A stretch of DNA of 64,000 nt from Mycteria americana. Taxonomy: Eukaryota > Chordata > Aves > Ciconiiformes > Ciconiidae. The DNA lies in assembly GCF_035582795.1 (NCBI RefSeq), contig NC_134373.1:31094501-31158500 (forward strand), read 5' to 3'. Position numbers and translations under genes: made by a program. A model generated the notes under the pieces. It was not told the DNA's origin, searched no databases, and saw nothing but the letters and a program-made list of their open reading frames with translations. Of the stretch, positions 13,401 through 22,400 are shown in pieces. The stretch's first letter is position 1. The number at the start of each line of letters is the position of its first letter.

Positions 13401-15239
13401 CCTATGGCATAAATAAGAGATGGTAGCCTAATTGCTTCATGCCTTAGAATTTTACTCCCTAGTTAAGCCAAAATCAAGTACAATTTGGGGAAAATTTAAA
13501 ACTTATTATTTTTCCTGACATTGAAAATTGAGATTGGATCACTGGGGATTTGAGTTTAAAGTTGTCTTATTTACTAGTTATGAATTAAACTTAATTATGC
13601 CATTCTTACAATATCACTACATCAAGCTATCTAGTCTGTATGAACTGTGTCCTCTATTATGTTTAAAATGTAAATAGATATTTAAAATAGGTATATTAAA
13701 GAGATATTTAAATAGAGTCAAGCCAAGCTGTGAGTCAATGAGGCTGAAGATTTTTGCAAGATGAAATCTAAGTAAACAAACTTTTAAAAATAACTGCAAT
13801 TCACAATTAGCAATTTCTGGGTAAGAACAGTGACACTGATGAGTACTGTTCACAAAAAAAGGTAAAGCCAACACAAAAACTGTTCCCACCAAACAGTTTA
13901 CCCAGCTCAATGAAACACAATGCGAATGAATTAAACAGGACCAATTAGGCTATGCCTGACCCCTCTGCTCTTGACTGCTCCCTGCACTTTAACCCTGGCC
14001 TTTCCTGAACAACAAGCCTTGCTCTGGATGGGAGCCAATGTGTTACAGCTTGAAAAGAAAAAGAGCAAGATGAAAGGCCAGAAAGAAAACAAGAAGAAAA
14101 CTTCTTAGTGATTTTTTTTTTTTTACCTTAGTATCTCTGCTAGCTGGGCAGCAGCAGCCCAGCCTCCACGCAGTTGAGAGTGGTCTTGTCGAAGGACCAG
14201 CATGCAGTACTGGGTAAGACCATAATCGTATATATCTTGCTTAATTTTTTTGGATTCTTCACATCCCAAGGAAGCACTATTTAAAATTCCTGTGGGAAGA
14301 AAGCAGGAGAGAGGCAAAGAGGAGCATAAGACTCTGATGTGCAAGATTTTTTTTTCTTTTTACAAAACATAAGAGGAATATGTATACACAGAGCCAGGAT
14401 TAAGGTAATTCTAAGAGTGCCAACAGCAGCATAAAATATTTTGTCAGCATTTTTCACTCCTACAGCTAAAATCCATTTGTTAGTTTATATGACAATTGGG
14501 AAGGATAACTAAACTTAGGTTTCCACTTTCTCATTACACATTTAGTAGTAAAACATACATTACCTGGGATATAGCCCATTTGTATGAATTTCCTAGGCCA
14601 GATAAAACCACAACCACTGTGAAACATACAGCTTCCTTTTAATTACACCCCAATTTAGAACAGGACCTAACTTGTTTCTGCTGTTTCTATGAGCGGTGGC
14701 TATGTGGCAAAAGGAAAGACAGGGGGAGTCACACAGGAGCTCACGATTGCGTTTCTATGTTAAGACTTAAAAACTCAATACTGGCGATCACTCCGGCTCT
14801 CTACCCAAAAGCACTGTGAGAAATGATTTGACCCAGTGTAAGATCCTTGCCCACATCAGCAGGGGTCTTACAAACACGGTGACAGCTAAGAAGGAGAAAA
14901 GACTTCCTCTCCATTTGCTCCCCAGCTCCTCCTCCTTATTGTTGACAAGCCAAATGCCACTCAATACCACTCTCAGGAAAAGCCGTATGATCAACCTCAC
15001 AGAGTTTCCAGCCCTGCCAGAAAAATTCAGGAAAACCTTCTGTATTTAAGGAGACAGAAGAAAGAAGGACTGTCCATACTTCACTACCTCATCCTTTTAG
15101 TTTAGAAACGGCATTAATTACCCTTTAACTTCAGAAGTAGCAGGGGGATGTCCTGTTCTCTGCTCTCAGTGACCTGAGCAGCTAAGGCCAGTACCCGGGG
15201 GTCCGCAGCTGCCAGCCCCGCGCTGGGTGCGTTGGCCAT
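4336..15239 (-). CDS. IQCB1: IQ motif-containing B1 / nephrocystin-5, N-terminal 333 codons in eight exons; rest off the left edge
   Basis: Joined minus-strand exons are 15239-15122, 14289-14127, 12469-12340, 10112-10019, 8942-8843, 8469-8297, 5656-5544 and 4445-4336. Their sizes (118, 163, 130, 94, 100, 173, 113, 110) keep one open frame of 333 codons plus two bases, and every junction has AG and GT. The product follows human IQCB1 through the whole stretch, for example KKIKQDIYDYGLTQYC, the FYKKFLPSA region, LFGGHIRL, DHFLQLL, SVLDEL, GLLSKQ and a first IQ motif, IIQAMWRGFQTRKRL. Human IQCB1 has 598 residues, so about 265 are missing to the left. The family protein sits at the centrosome and ciliary transition zone, binds calmodulin through IQ motifs and CEP290 through its C-terminal part; human loss causes Senior-Loken syndrome and retinal degeneration. 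The part seen here is mostly the helical N-terminal region. The bird N-terminus is about six residues longer before the conserved DPR. Gene identity is firm; function is taken from the family. Confidence 0.95.
4927..4966. repeat. A-rich CAAAA simple repeat in an IQCB1 intron
   Basis: A stretch of AAAAC/CAAAA units in the intron between IQCB1 exons 7 and 8. No larger element can be recognised around it. Confidence 0.7.
5544..5656 (-). CDS. IQCB1: IQCB1 coding exon 7
   Basis: The acceptor is CTCTTTTAG|GATTAA and the donor ATGCAG|GTGCTG. It encodes about residues 260-297: GLKGLLSKQWTGKGFDRDLN and then QLLDLLYLEQSNGKGEMQ. Human has GLRRLLSKQETGTEFSQELR at this place. It leaves in phase 0. Confidence 0.94.
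8297..8469 (-). CDS. IQCB1: IQCB1 coding exon 6
   Basis: The frame and the human alignment (INSGDLLRIGRKALYSILDE) require the acceptor TTTTTAAAG|TTCTGT at 8470. A second AG 16 bases further in (TTGCTTCAG|GTTGAT) looks at least as good but would shift the frame. The exon encodes about residues 202-259, including SVLLQVDEETLHSVLDELVY, TKLLLLVAK and LLTARYK, and leaves in phase 1 at AAAG|GTTTGT. Confidence 0.92.
8843..8942 (-). CDS. IQCB1: IQCB1 coding exon 5
   Basis: The acceptor is TTTTGCAG|TACTGC and the donor AATAG|GTTAGT. Together with the G carried from exon 4 it reads VLQNDHFLQLLITDDVETAI and then IMMSLLHNILRVN. Human has VLQSDHFLHLLQADNVQIGS and a similar MMMLQNIL. It leaves in phase 2. 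Confidence 0.93.
9871..9896. repeat. 13-base perfect direct repeat
   Basis: ACTACTTTAAGAG occurs twice head to tail in the intron between IQCB1 exons 4 and 5. It is a small slippage-type duplication. Confidence 0.85.
10019..10112 (-). CDS. IQCB1: IQCB1 coding exon 4
   Basis: The acceptor is TTGTTTAG|GATGAA and the donor TGCG|GTAAGG. It encodes residues 138-168, DEEKQDFLHWFQTVTDAICW followed by LFGGHIRLAAC, which aligns with human AEEKDELLHFFQIVTDSLFW and LLGGHVEL. It leaves in phase 1. Confidence 0.94.
10508..10541. repeat. 17-base tandem direct repeat
   Basis: GGGTACAAAGTGGCCAA is followed at once by GGGTACAAAGTGGCCAG, in the intron between IQCB1 exons 3 and 4. The copies differ only in the last base. 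Confidence 0.9.
12340..12469 (-). CDS. IQCB1: IQCB1 coding exon 3
   Basis: The exon encodes residues 94-137, from SHCCVGLEVKEDPEEFYKK to RLQARFIRAVK, and leaves in phase 0 at AAG|GTATTT. It matches the human SHCCVGLEPGEDAEEFYNE region. The acceptor CTTCAG|TCATTG follows an unusually long pyrimidine tract (complement of 12472-12504: 16 T, then mixed C and T, then eight C). Confidence 0.94.
14127..14289 (-). CDS. IQCB1: IQCB1 coding exon 2
   Basis: The acceptor is TTCCCACAG|GAATTT and the donor CTAAG|GTAAAA. The exon enters in phase 1 and leaves in phase 2. It encodes about residues 40-93, including ESKKIKQDIYDYGLTQYC and QLRGGWAAAAQLAEIL, nearly the same as the human segment. This is one of the best-conserved stretches of the gene in the window. 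Confidence 0.95.
15122..15239 (-). CDS. IQCB1: IQCB1 coding exon 1 (start codon)
   Basis: It begins with ATG at 15239 in the context CCTATGG and ends at a donor reading AAAGG|GTAATT (phase 1). It encodes about 39 residues starting MANAPSAGLAAADPRVLALA, then a Leu-rich stretch ending LLLLKLK. Human IQCB1 starts MKPTGTDPRILSIAAEV, so DPR and LLKLK align and fix this ATG as the likely start. The exon lies at the edge of the shared CpG island. Confidence 0.93.
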
Positions 15240-15839
15240 AGGAGACAGAGGCCCGCAATACCATCGATTCAAGCCTCTTTCCCTTCTTAATTGTTTCGGT
15301 GCAGGCGTGGGGTCCTTAAGCCACTACTTCCATCAAACCTCCAGCTCCTGCACCAGCAGCTGGAAGCTGACGCTCCGCTCTGCGCCTCGGGCTGCGGGTC
15401 TCCCCCTGAGGAAGGAAACAAACATGGAGGAAGCCCCATCCACGCTCCCTCACGTCGCCCCTCGAGGCCGCGGGCAGCGGGACTGGCTCTGCCAGCAGCG
15501 CAGGGCTCCAGCAGGCCAGCCCGAGAGAGGCCCCACGGGGCGGGCAGCGTGAGAGGCCTCCCCGAGGGCCGCCAGCATCACCTCAGCCGCGGGCGAGGGG
15601 GGGGGGAAGCGGCCGCGGAAGGGCGCTGCCCGCCAGCAGGGCGGCGAGGGACAGGTGCCCTCTCCCACCAGAATCACCTCAGTGCTCCCACAGCCTCCGC
15701 TAGTGGCGGTCCCGATGCCACGGGAGCCCCCGGGACCGGGAACCCCACGAGCGGGGCCGTCAGGGACGCTCTGAGGGAAGCCCCTTCCCCACACACTCCC
15801 CCGACCGCTCTCACAGCCGCGCGGGGGCTCCCCCACTTC

Positions 15840-15865
15840 GGGGCGGGGGGCGGTGGGGGGGTGGG
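15840..15865 (+). promoter_or_regulatory. G-quadruplex-type G-run cluster in the shared promoter
   Basis: On the plus strand G runs of 4, 6, 2, 7 and 3 follow one another with spacers of one or two bases. Four runs of three or more G with short loops fit the usual quadruplex rule. The cluster lies about 430 bases before the EAF2 start and 600 bases before the IQCB1 start. Folding and function are inference. Confidence 0.6.
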
Positions 15866-16220
15866 AGGTGAAGACCAAACCCGCCGGCTCTAACCCGACC
15901 GCTCCCCCACACCCCCCTCCCCTCCCAGCTGTGTGGTCGCGGCCGCTCTCCACCAACCAGAGCTCTCCCCTGAAGGAGGAGGGTGTCATTTGCATATCCG
16001 CGTGCGGGCTGGAGCCGCCGACAGTTCCACTCGTGGAAATCTACAGAGGGCCGCCTCGCCGCCCAATCCAAGCCCACGCTGCCCGTGACGCGCCGCTTGA
16101 AGGGGAGGGGCTCCGCCGGCAGCAACCTGTGGGAGCCCGGGTGGGCAGGGCCTACCCCGGCGCGGGGGGGCGCGTCCATCGTCCGTGGGGGCGCGTGGGC
16201 GTGTCCGGGCGGTGCGAGGG

Positions 16221-16301
16221 ATGTTCGGCGACGACGGCGGCAGCGGCGGGGGCCGCCCGGGCTCGCCATGGTCTGAGGCGCGGTCTGAGGCGCCGCGATG
16301 A
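16221..16301 (+). promoter_or_regulatory. 26-codon upstream ORF overlapping the EAF2 start as ATGA
   Basis: An ATG at 16221 (context GAGGGATGT, with G at -3) opens a 26-codon frame that begins MFGDDGGSGGG. Its TGA occupies 16299-16301 and so overlaps the EAF2 ATG at 16298-16300 in the arrangement ATGA. It matters only if the transcription start lies before 16221, which cannot be seen here. If so, EAF2 would be reached by leaky scanning or by reinitiation. Confidence 0.5.
16268..16276 (+). promoter_or_regulatory. Two-codon upstream ORF (ATG GTC TGA) before EAF2
   Basis: This minimal upstream frame sits in the strong context GCCATGG, 21 bases before the EAF2 start codon. Its context is at least as good as that of the true start (GCGATGA), so it may reduce EAF2 translation. 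Confidence 0.55.
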
Positions 16302-16400
16302 ACGGAGCGGTCCCGTCGCTTTTCGACCCCAAGGAGCGGGTGTTGAAGCTGGGGGAGAGCTTCGAGAAACAGCCGCGCTGCGCCTTCCACACCGTCCGCT
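16298..16400 (+). CDS. EAF2: EAF2 coding exon 1
   Basis: It starts [20 protein letters not shown] and ends with the first base of the Tyr codon at CCGCT|GTGAGC (phase 1). ATG 16298 is chosen because the next residues match the family N-terminus and because upstream ATGs run into stops. Confidence 0.96.
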
Positions 16401-19400
16401 GTGAGCGTGGGGCTGGGGCAGCCCCTCAGGGGGCCCGGCGGGTCGCCTGAGGGGCGAGAACGCTGACCGGGCAGGTGCCGCGGCCGGGCTTGGCCTCGCT
16501 CACAGGCCCGGCGGGCGGGAGCGGAGGGTGGGTCGGAGCAGGCCCAGGCGGGCATCGGTGTGGGGGAGGGCATGGCGTGGCAGGCGGCCGGGTGCTGGGG
16601 GAGGAGAAGGGCAGCGTGGCAAAACTACCGCGGGGTTTGTTTGCGCTGCGGCCGGGCTCGGGGTCCCCAGCTTGGGCAGGCACCGAAGTGGTGTCTCCGG
16701 AGGAGCTTATCTGTTCGGTAGGCAGGTCGTACCGGTAGCCTGATGGGAGCTGAAATACCAGTCAGCTGCAGAGGCAGGGCCCGGGAAGCCGGAATGAGTT
16801 GGCCGCCTTCGTCCCGGGATCCTGGGGCACAGCTGGGAAGCCGAGTCCCCGTGGCTGTGGTGCCGGTCCGGGATCTCGGGAGCAATGCGGTGCAGATCAG
16901 GTTTCAGTCGCTCCTGAGAGCGTGTCGCTGGTGAGGCGTACGGCCATTGTATGCCAGCGCTGCCCCTCGCCACTTTCTGGGCACTAACTTCACTTTTTAC
17001 ACCTTTTGCATCCAGGATAGTGTCTCGATGCAGTTCTGCTGAAAACCGAATTGGGCTGAAGCTCTGGCTTTGCCCTCTTTCGTTATGCTTGATTTTTAGA
17101 AGTTAAGTACAATTCAGTAATCAAAGGTTAAAGGCAGTATTAATCACAAAGCTAGTATACCCTCCCTGAGTACATAATTACTATCTAGAGAGGTGTGTGC
17201 TCAAAGATTCTGAGGGTAGCTAGGAAACAAATGCTCTCAGGATTATAGTTCTGGTAATTTAGGACTGCTGCTTCTGGTTTTGATGTCTCGTTATTTATAG
17301 ACTGATCCCCAAGATTCAGTCTCACGCACATTCTCTGGAGAATGTCCCGTATGCTTTCACGCAGTGCAGCGAGATGGGTAATGTGCTTTCTGTGAGCAAA
17401 TGGAATGGCACTTAGTAGGATTGTCTGCAACTGTGGGAGGGAGCGGGCAGAAGCTATAAATGGATTTAAACAAATGCTGTAACTTGAAATTTACCCTAAT
17501 TTTAAAGCTAACTAAAAACCATGTCTGGTACCTCCTACCCTTACGATTTCGTGCTGACTCCTGTAATTTGATGATTTATTCTGAAATCTGTTTTGAAATC
17601 TCTCTTCCTTTCCAACAAATGAGACATAGAAACTGGCACGTTCATCAGTTCTGTCAAAGGCACATGCAAAAATATCCTTCTCTGACACCTGAAGTTTTTG
17701 TTAACAAATGAGTAAGGGGGAAGACATCTGCTGGTTAAAAGTTAAGATCAGAAGTCTGTTTATGGACACTGGAATCAGTATCTTAATGTTCTAAAGTATT
17801 AACCACCCAGTGGCCATATATTAAAGCAAACATTCTCTAATTCGATGAGAAACTTTGGAACTATTTTACGCTTATTCCTGTAAGACGATGCGTGGGGTTT
17901 TGCCGTAAATGAGGTTAGCAGGGGCTGTTAGATGTGTCTTAGCTCAAAGCCTTCTGCTGTGTGCATAGTCCTGCCCACCAGCTCTTGAAGCTTGGTTTTC
18001 TTGCCCGGGTGGTGTGCAAGCTGGAGCCAGTGTTCCCAGCTGTGGTCTGTGCCGCCTGGCCAGCGGGTTACAGGCAGTGTTATTGAACTGGGAAGCTCCC
18101 CAGCTGTAACAGAGTGCTGCCGCCTGTGACCAGTTGCGAGGCAAGGAGCGTGTGCTGTCTAATGGTCCCCTTTACATGCCTGGTCCCTCCGTGCCTCTCT
18201 TCAGCTGCAACAGGGTGCCTCTCAGCGTGCGAGGCAGGGCACCCGACATCTCCGGGGTGCGAGACTGGCCCTGCGCCCAAGTTTGCTGGAACCACAGGTT
18301 CAAACCCACATCTGTTACCATGTGCCTCACAGAGCCTCTTGATGTCGTCCTATCTCTGGATCTGCTCAGGCAGGCCTTTTAGCTGTAGCCCTTCCCAATT
18401 CATTTGCGGTGGAAATAATACTTTATAGATAATGGTATGTTACATAGCAGCAGCGCTGATGCCTGAACACGTGCTCGTTTTCAGTGTCTCAGATTTTTTG
18501 AAAAGGACCAGAAACTGGTATCTTGTTTAAAACTTATTTTAATCAATACTTTAGGTGTTGAAAAAGACAAAAAGGAAATTAATATTTAATTGGGAAGTAA
18601 TTTCACTTTTGACAAAAATAAATATACTGAAACCCCAGTTTTGGTCAGCATGCATGTTGTAGTAAAATCAGAAATGGATACAGAAGTGGATTTGAGGATT
18701 GATGTTGTTCTTTGCATTTTCAGTCACTTGTCTACCTCTCCCATGTTTGGGTTTGACATTTTCAAGAACTATTTATTGATTTTTCTGAAAGTAATTATGT
18801 GAGGATTTATCTTTTGAAATACAACACAGCTCATCCAGCCTTTTTAACCATTAAAACCTAGAAGCATTTTAAAAATTTTAACTGAAAGGTGTTAACGCTT
18901 ACACTGAATCTTGAGAAAACCATCTTGACTTTGAATTCTGCTGACTTGGAATGGCCTGCTCAGGGGAATGGCAGATGATAGACTAGCAAGAAAGGCTTTA
19001 ACTTAATAGCATCCAACTGCAATTAAAAGGTGGCTACACCTATAAGATTCCTGAAAAGCCTGTAAATAGTCCAGTTTGTTTTTATATTTAGATGACTTTA
19101 AGCCTGCATCTATTGATATGTCCTGTGAAGGAGACCTTGAAGTTGGCAAAGGTGAACAGGTGACAATAACACTGCCAAATATTGAGGTGAGTGGGGTGGC
19201 TGAAGAATGGCGGGCCTAAGGGAATGACTTATTTTGTTGTTGTCATAAGTATAACCTGAATATAGAAGAATATGAAGTTTCAGTGCTGTTTCAGAGCTGC
19301 TTGTATGATTTTTTTTGAGTAGAAAAACAATTGCTCTAAGAATGTAAAATTACAAAAGACTTGAAGGTTAAACAGCTGCGCTGTAACTTTAAGTGTAGTC

Positions 19401-22400
19401 ACCGCATTAGAAATATGCTGCAGGATGACCCAGAAGTGTTGCGTACACAGAAAAGCTTCATGTCGATGTTGGCAGTGCAAGTTACCCCTTGGTATTTACT
19501 GCTCTAGTGCAGTTCTAAAGCAGGAAAGACTGGAAAGGGAAAATTTAGTACCTGCCATGCTTTATTGCTCTGCTGATGCAGTAACTGAAACCCCTTTTGG
19601 TAAAAGGAGTCCTACAGTGAGCGTGCTCTCATTGGGAAATGAGCATTTAATCAGTTTCAAACTAAGCTAAGCTGGGTGAAATTCCGTTCCAGTCAGTCAC
19701 CAGCTGCTTTTGGTCATGGCTACTGTGAATCTAATTTGAATTAACCAATAACATTTTTAAAGGCTAGAAATGATCACTTATAGTGAACTTGTCATCACTG
19801 CGATGGATTGCTGTTTCTAAGAAAAAAAAGACTATAGTAGTAACACTTACTGGACTTCTGATTTAATAGGGCTCAACTCCACCAGTGACTGTGTTCAAGG
19901 GCTCAAAAAAGCCTTACCTAAAGGAATGTATCTTAATTATCAACCATGACACTGGAGAATGTCGCCTAGAGAAACTTAGTAGCAACATCACTGTGAAAAA
20001 AACCAGGTGGGTGATTTACAGGAGAAGGAACTGTGCTTTACTCATTGTGAAAATCGATTTGTTAATCGAGTCTAAATTGAGATACATAACTACCCATTAC
20101 TATTTTTAGCAAAACACCATTTTTAGAAAGTACCTGGCCTTGTTGAATAGAGTGAAAAGCCTGCTTTCTGAGCACATTGACTTCACAGCTTTTGAGTCTT
20201 GACAGGTGGAAGAAAGGGGAATGTTTGGGTTTTTTGTTTGTTTGTGTTTTTTTTAACTAAAAACTGTCACATTGTTGAAAGAGATGGTAACTATGTTTCT
20301 GATGAGTTGGGGGGGGAATATCTGTTTGGAAAGTAGCTTGCCTACTGTGTTCTGACTTCTAAATGAGAAAATTAAAAAAGATAAATTCTGTGACATGTTT
20401 CAATAATATTAATGTCTTGTTTTTCTCATACCAAGATTTTGAGTATTTTTTTTTTCTGCTGCTGAGTCCATATAAGTCATTTCCAGCAGAACTATTATTA
20501 AGTGATCCTGGGTAGCCAGGTATAAAAACAAATCAGCTGACAAGGGCTAAAAAGTTATTGGCACTGTATTAAAAAACAATTTTTAATACATATATATAAT
20601 TATATGCCAGTATAATAACGTACCTAGAAATCTAATGATGCTATTTAGAAAGGCATGACTAATAATTCCATAACTTAAGGGACTATATCCCCTGTATTCT
20701 TGCCTTTTTCCTTGCATCTTGTCTTCTAGAGTAATTAAAAATCTTTTGCTTTTACACACAGAGCTGAAGGAAGCAGTAAAGTCCAGTCTCGCATAGAGCA
20801 GCAACAGCAGCAAATGCGCGCAACTAAGGTTCCAAATAATGTTAAAAATTCTCCACCAAAAGAAAAGATGTTTCCGTCTTCTCCTATGGATGATATTGAA
20901 CGAGGTAAGCTCCACTGTCACATAAGTTTCAGAAACTTTGCCCTTCAGTAGCAACTAGTTTTTAAGAGCCAAGGGTTTTTGTTTGTGTGTGGTTTTTTGT
21001 TTTGTTTTGTTTTTTAGTTTGAGATTCACACTAGAAGCTGATTAGGTAGGCACTTTACCCTCATATGGAAATGACCACTCTGGCTCAAGTGGTAACAAAG
21101 CAGTATTTGAAACTTGCTAAGGTAACAAAATCAGATGAACCATTAGGCTTAATAATGCCAAGGGTCTCACTGCTCTCCTCGATTCTGTCTTCCACTGCTA
21201 CTTTAATCAACTATATAGTTGGTTGTACTGGAACCAACTGAGCCACTGCCATTTTGACATCACTACTCATTCTTTCTCTGCACTTGGCAAACACATAGGT
21301 TCCAGTGCTTTACAACTCAAAATACATTTTAAATTACTGGATAAGACCTGTGAAAGATGAGGTTCCAATGAAAGACAGCTAAAAACCTACACAAATCAAC
21401 CCTTGAACAGTGCTACATACTGTATTTTTGAGAGACTCTGGTTTGGTGAGACACTCATATTTCACTTACTGGGAGGCCCTATTTCCTTTTGGAGGACAAG
21501 GAAGATGGCAGGTGGTAATTACTTGCTACAGAAATGCTGACAGGTGGCAGTTTCATTGACTGGAATTGACATCTGCCTCCCAAGATGTTCTGAATTCCTT
21601 TAAACAGATTTTTTTAGATGTCATTATGAAGGTGGTGGTTTTTTTTTTCTTCCCATTTTGGTTTTAAACTCTCACCCGAAATCTATACTACAGAGCAGCA
21701 CTAGAATACATCTAAAGTTGCAAAGAGGAAGGACTACTTGAGCGCATGGAATAACATTATGCTTTATCTTGGTGATCTGTTGTTTTGGGGGGAGTGGTGG
21801 TGTCAAACATATTGCAAGTCACCAAAGTGACTGCCAACATGTATCAAACTCTTGTGTAGTGCCAGTTCAATTTAGAGTACAACTAAAGAATGCAGAATAA
21901 TTGACAAATAGGGATGGTAGGGACCTTTTAAAGTCATCTAATCCATCCTTCTGTCCTAAGGTCAGATTTCTGACATAATTTTTTAACCTGTTCTTAAAGC
22001 CTTCTGGTGACAGATCCTGTGCTCTCTCTGGCAATCCATTCCAGGGCTTTGCTCTCCTTACTGTTCAGGTTCTTCCTAATAAATAATCTGACAGTAAGCC
22101 CATTACTACTTTCATATTTATCATGCAAGTATAGACCAGATTGCTGCTTTTCAGCAGTCCTTCATGTACTCAGAAGTTGCTATGTCCTTCCCATTCTTTA
22201 TGCAAAATGATGCCAGCTGGTTCAATCTTTCCTTAGAAGTTAAGTTTTCTAGATCCCTGATTCATTATCACTCTCCTTTAGCTATCTTACGAGTCCAAAA
22301 ACTTCCTGAAGTATAGTGCCTAAATACATTTACTGTTTCAGCTAAGGTTTTAGCAGTGCTGAGTTGAGCAAGAAGACTGTCTTATAGGCACTATTCATCT

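Larger units (their letters stand above)
15180..16960. promoter_or_regulatory. CpG island with the shared IQCB1/EAF2 bidirectional promoter
   Basis: A GC- and CpG-rich block in an AT-rich setting covers IQCB1 exon 1, the 1,058 bases between the two start codons (15240-16297), EAF2 exon 1 and the start of EAF2 intron 1. Visible sites include an octamer ATTTGCAT at 15988-15995, a CCAAT at 16063-16067 and many GGGCGG-type runs; I see no TATA box in the usual place. The divergent layout, which human shares, and the lack of any other promoter for either gene make one bidirectional CpG-island promoter the simplest reading. Exact start sites cannot be seen. Long open frames here (up to 200 codons) come from the high GC content. 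Confidence 0.85.

Noticed and set aside
15291..15995. Long open frames (200 codons plus, 181 codons minus) in the shared promoter
   Set aside because: They lie in very GC-rich DNA where stops are rare in all frames, overlap on both strands, have no domain, and sit between two proven divergent genes.
18296..18306. GGTTCAAACCC, like a tRNA B box
   Set aside because: No A box at the right distance and no cloverleaf can be folded around it.
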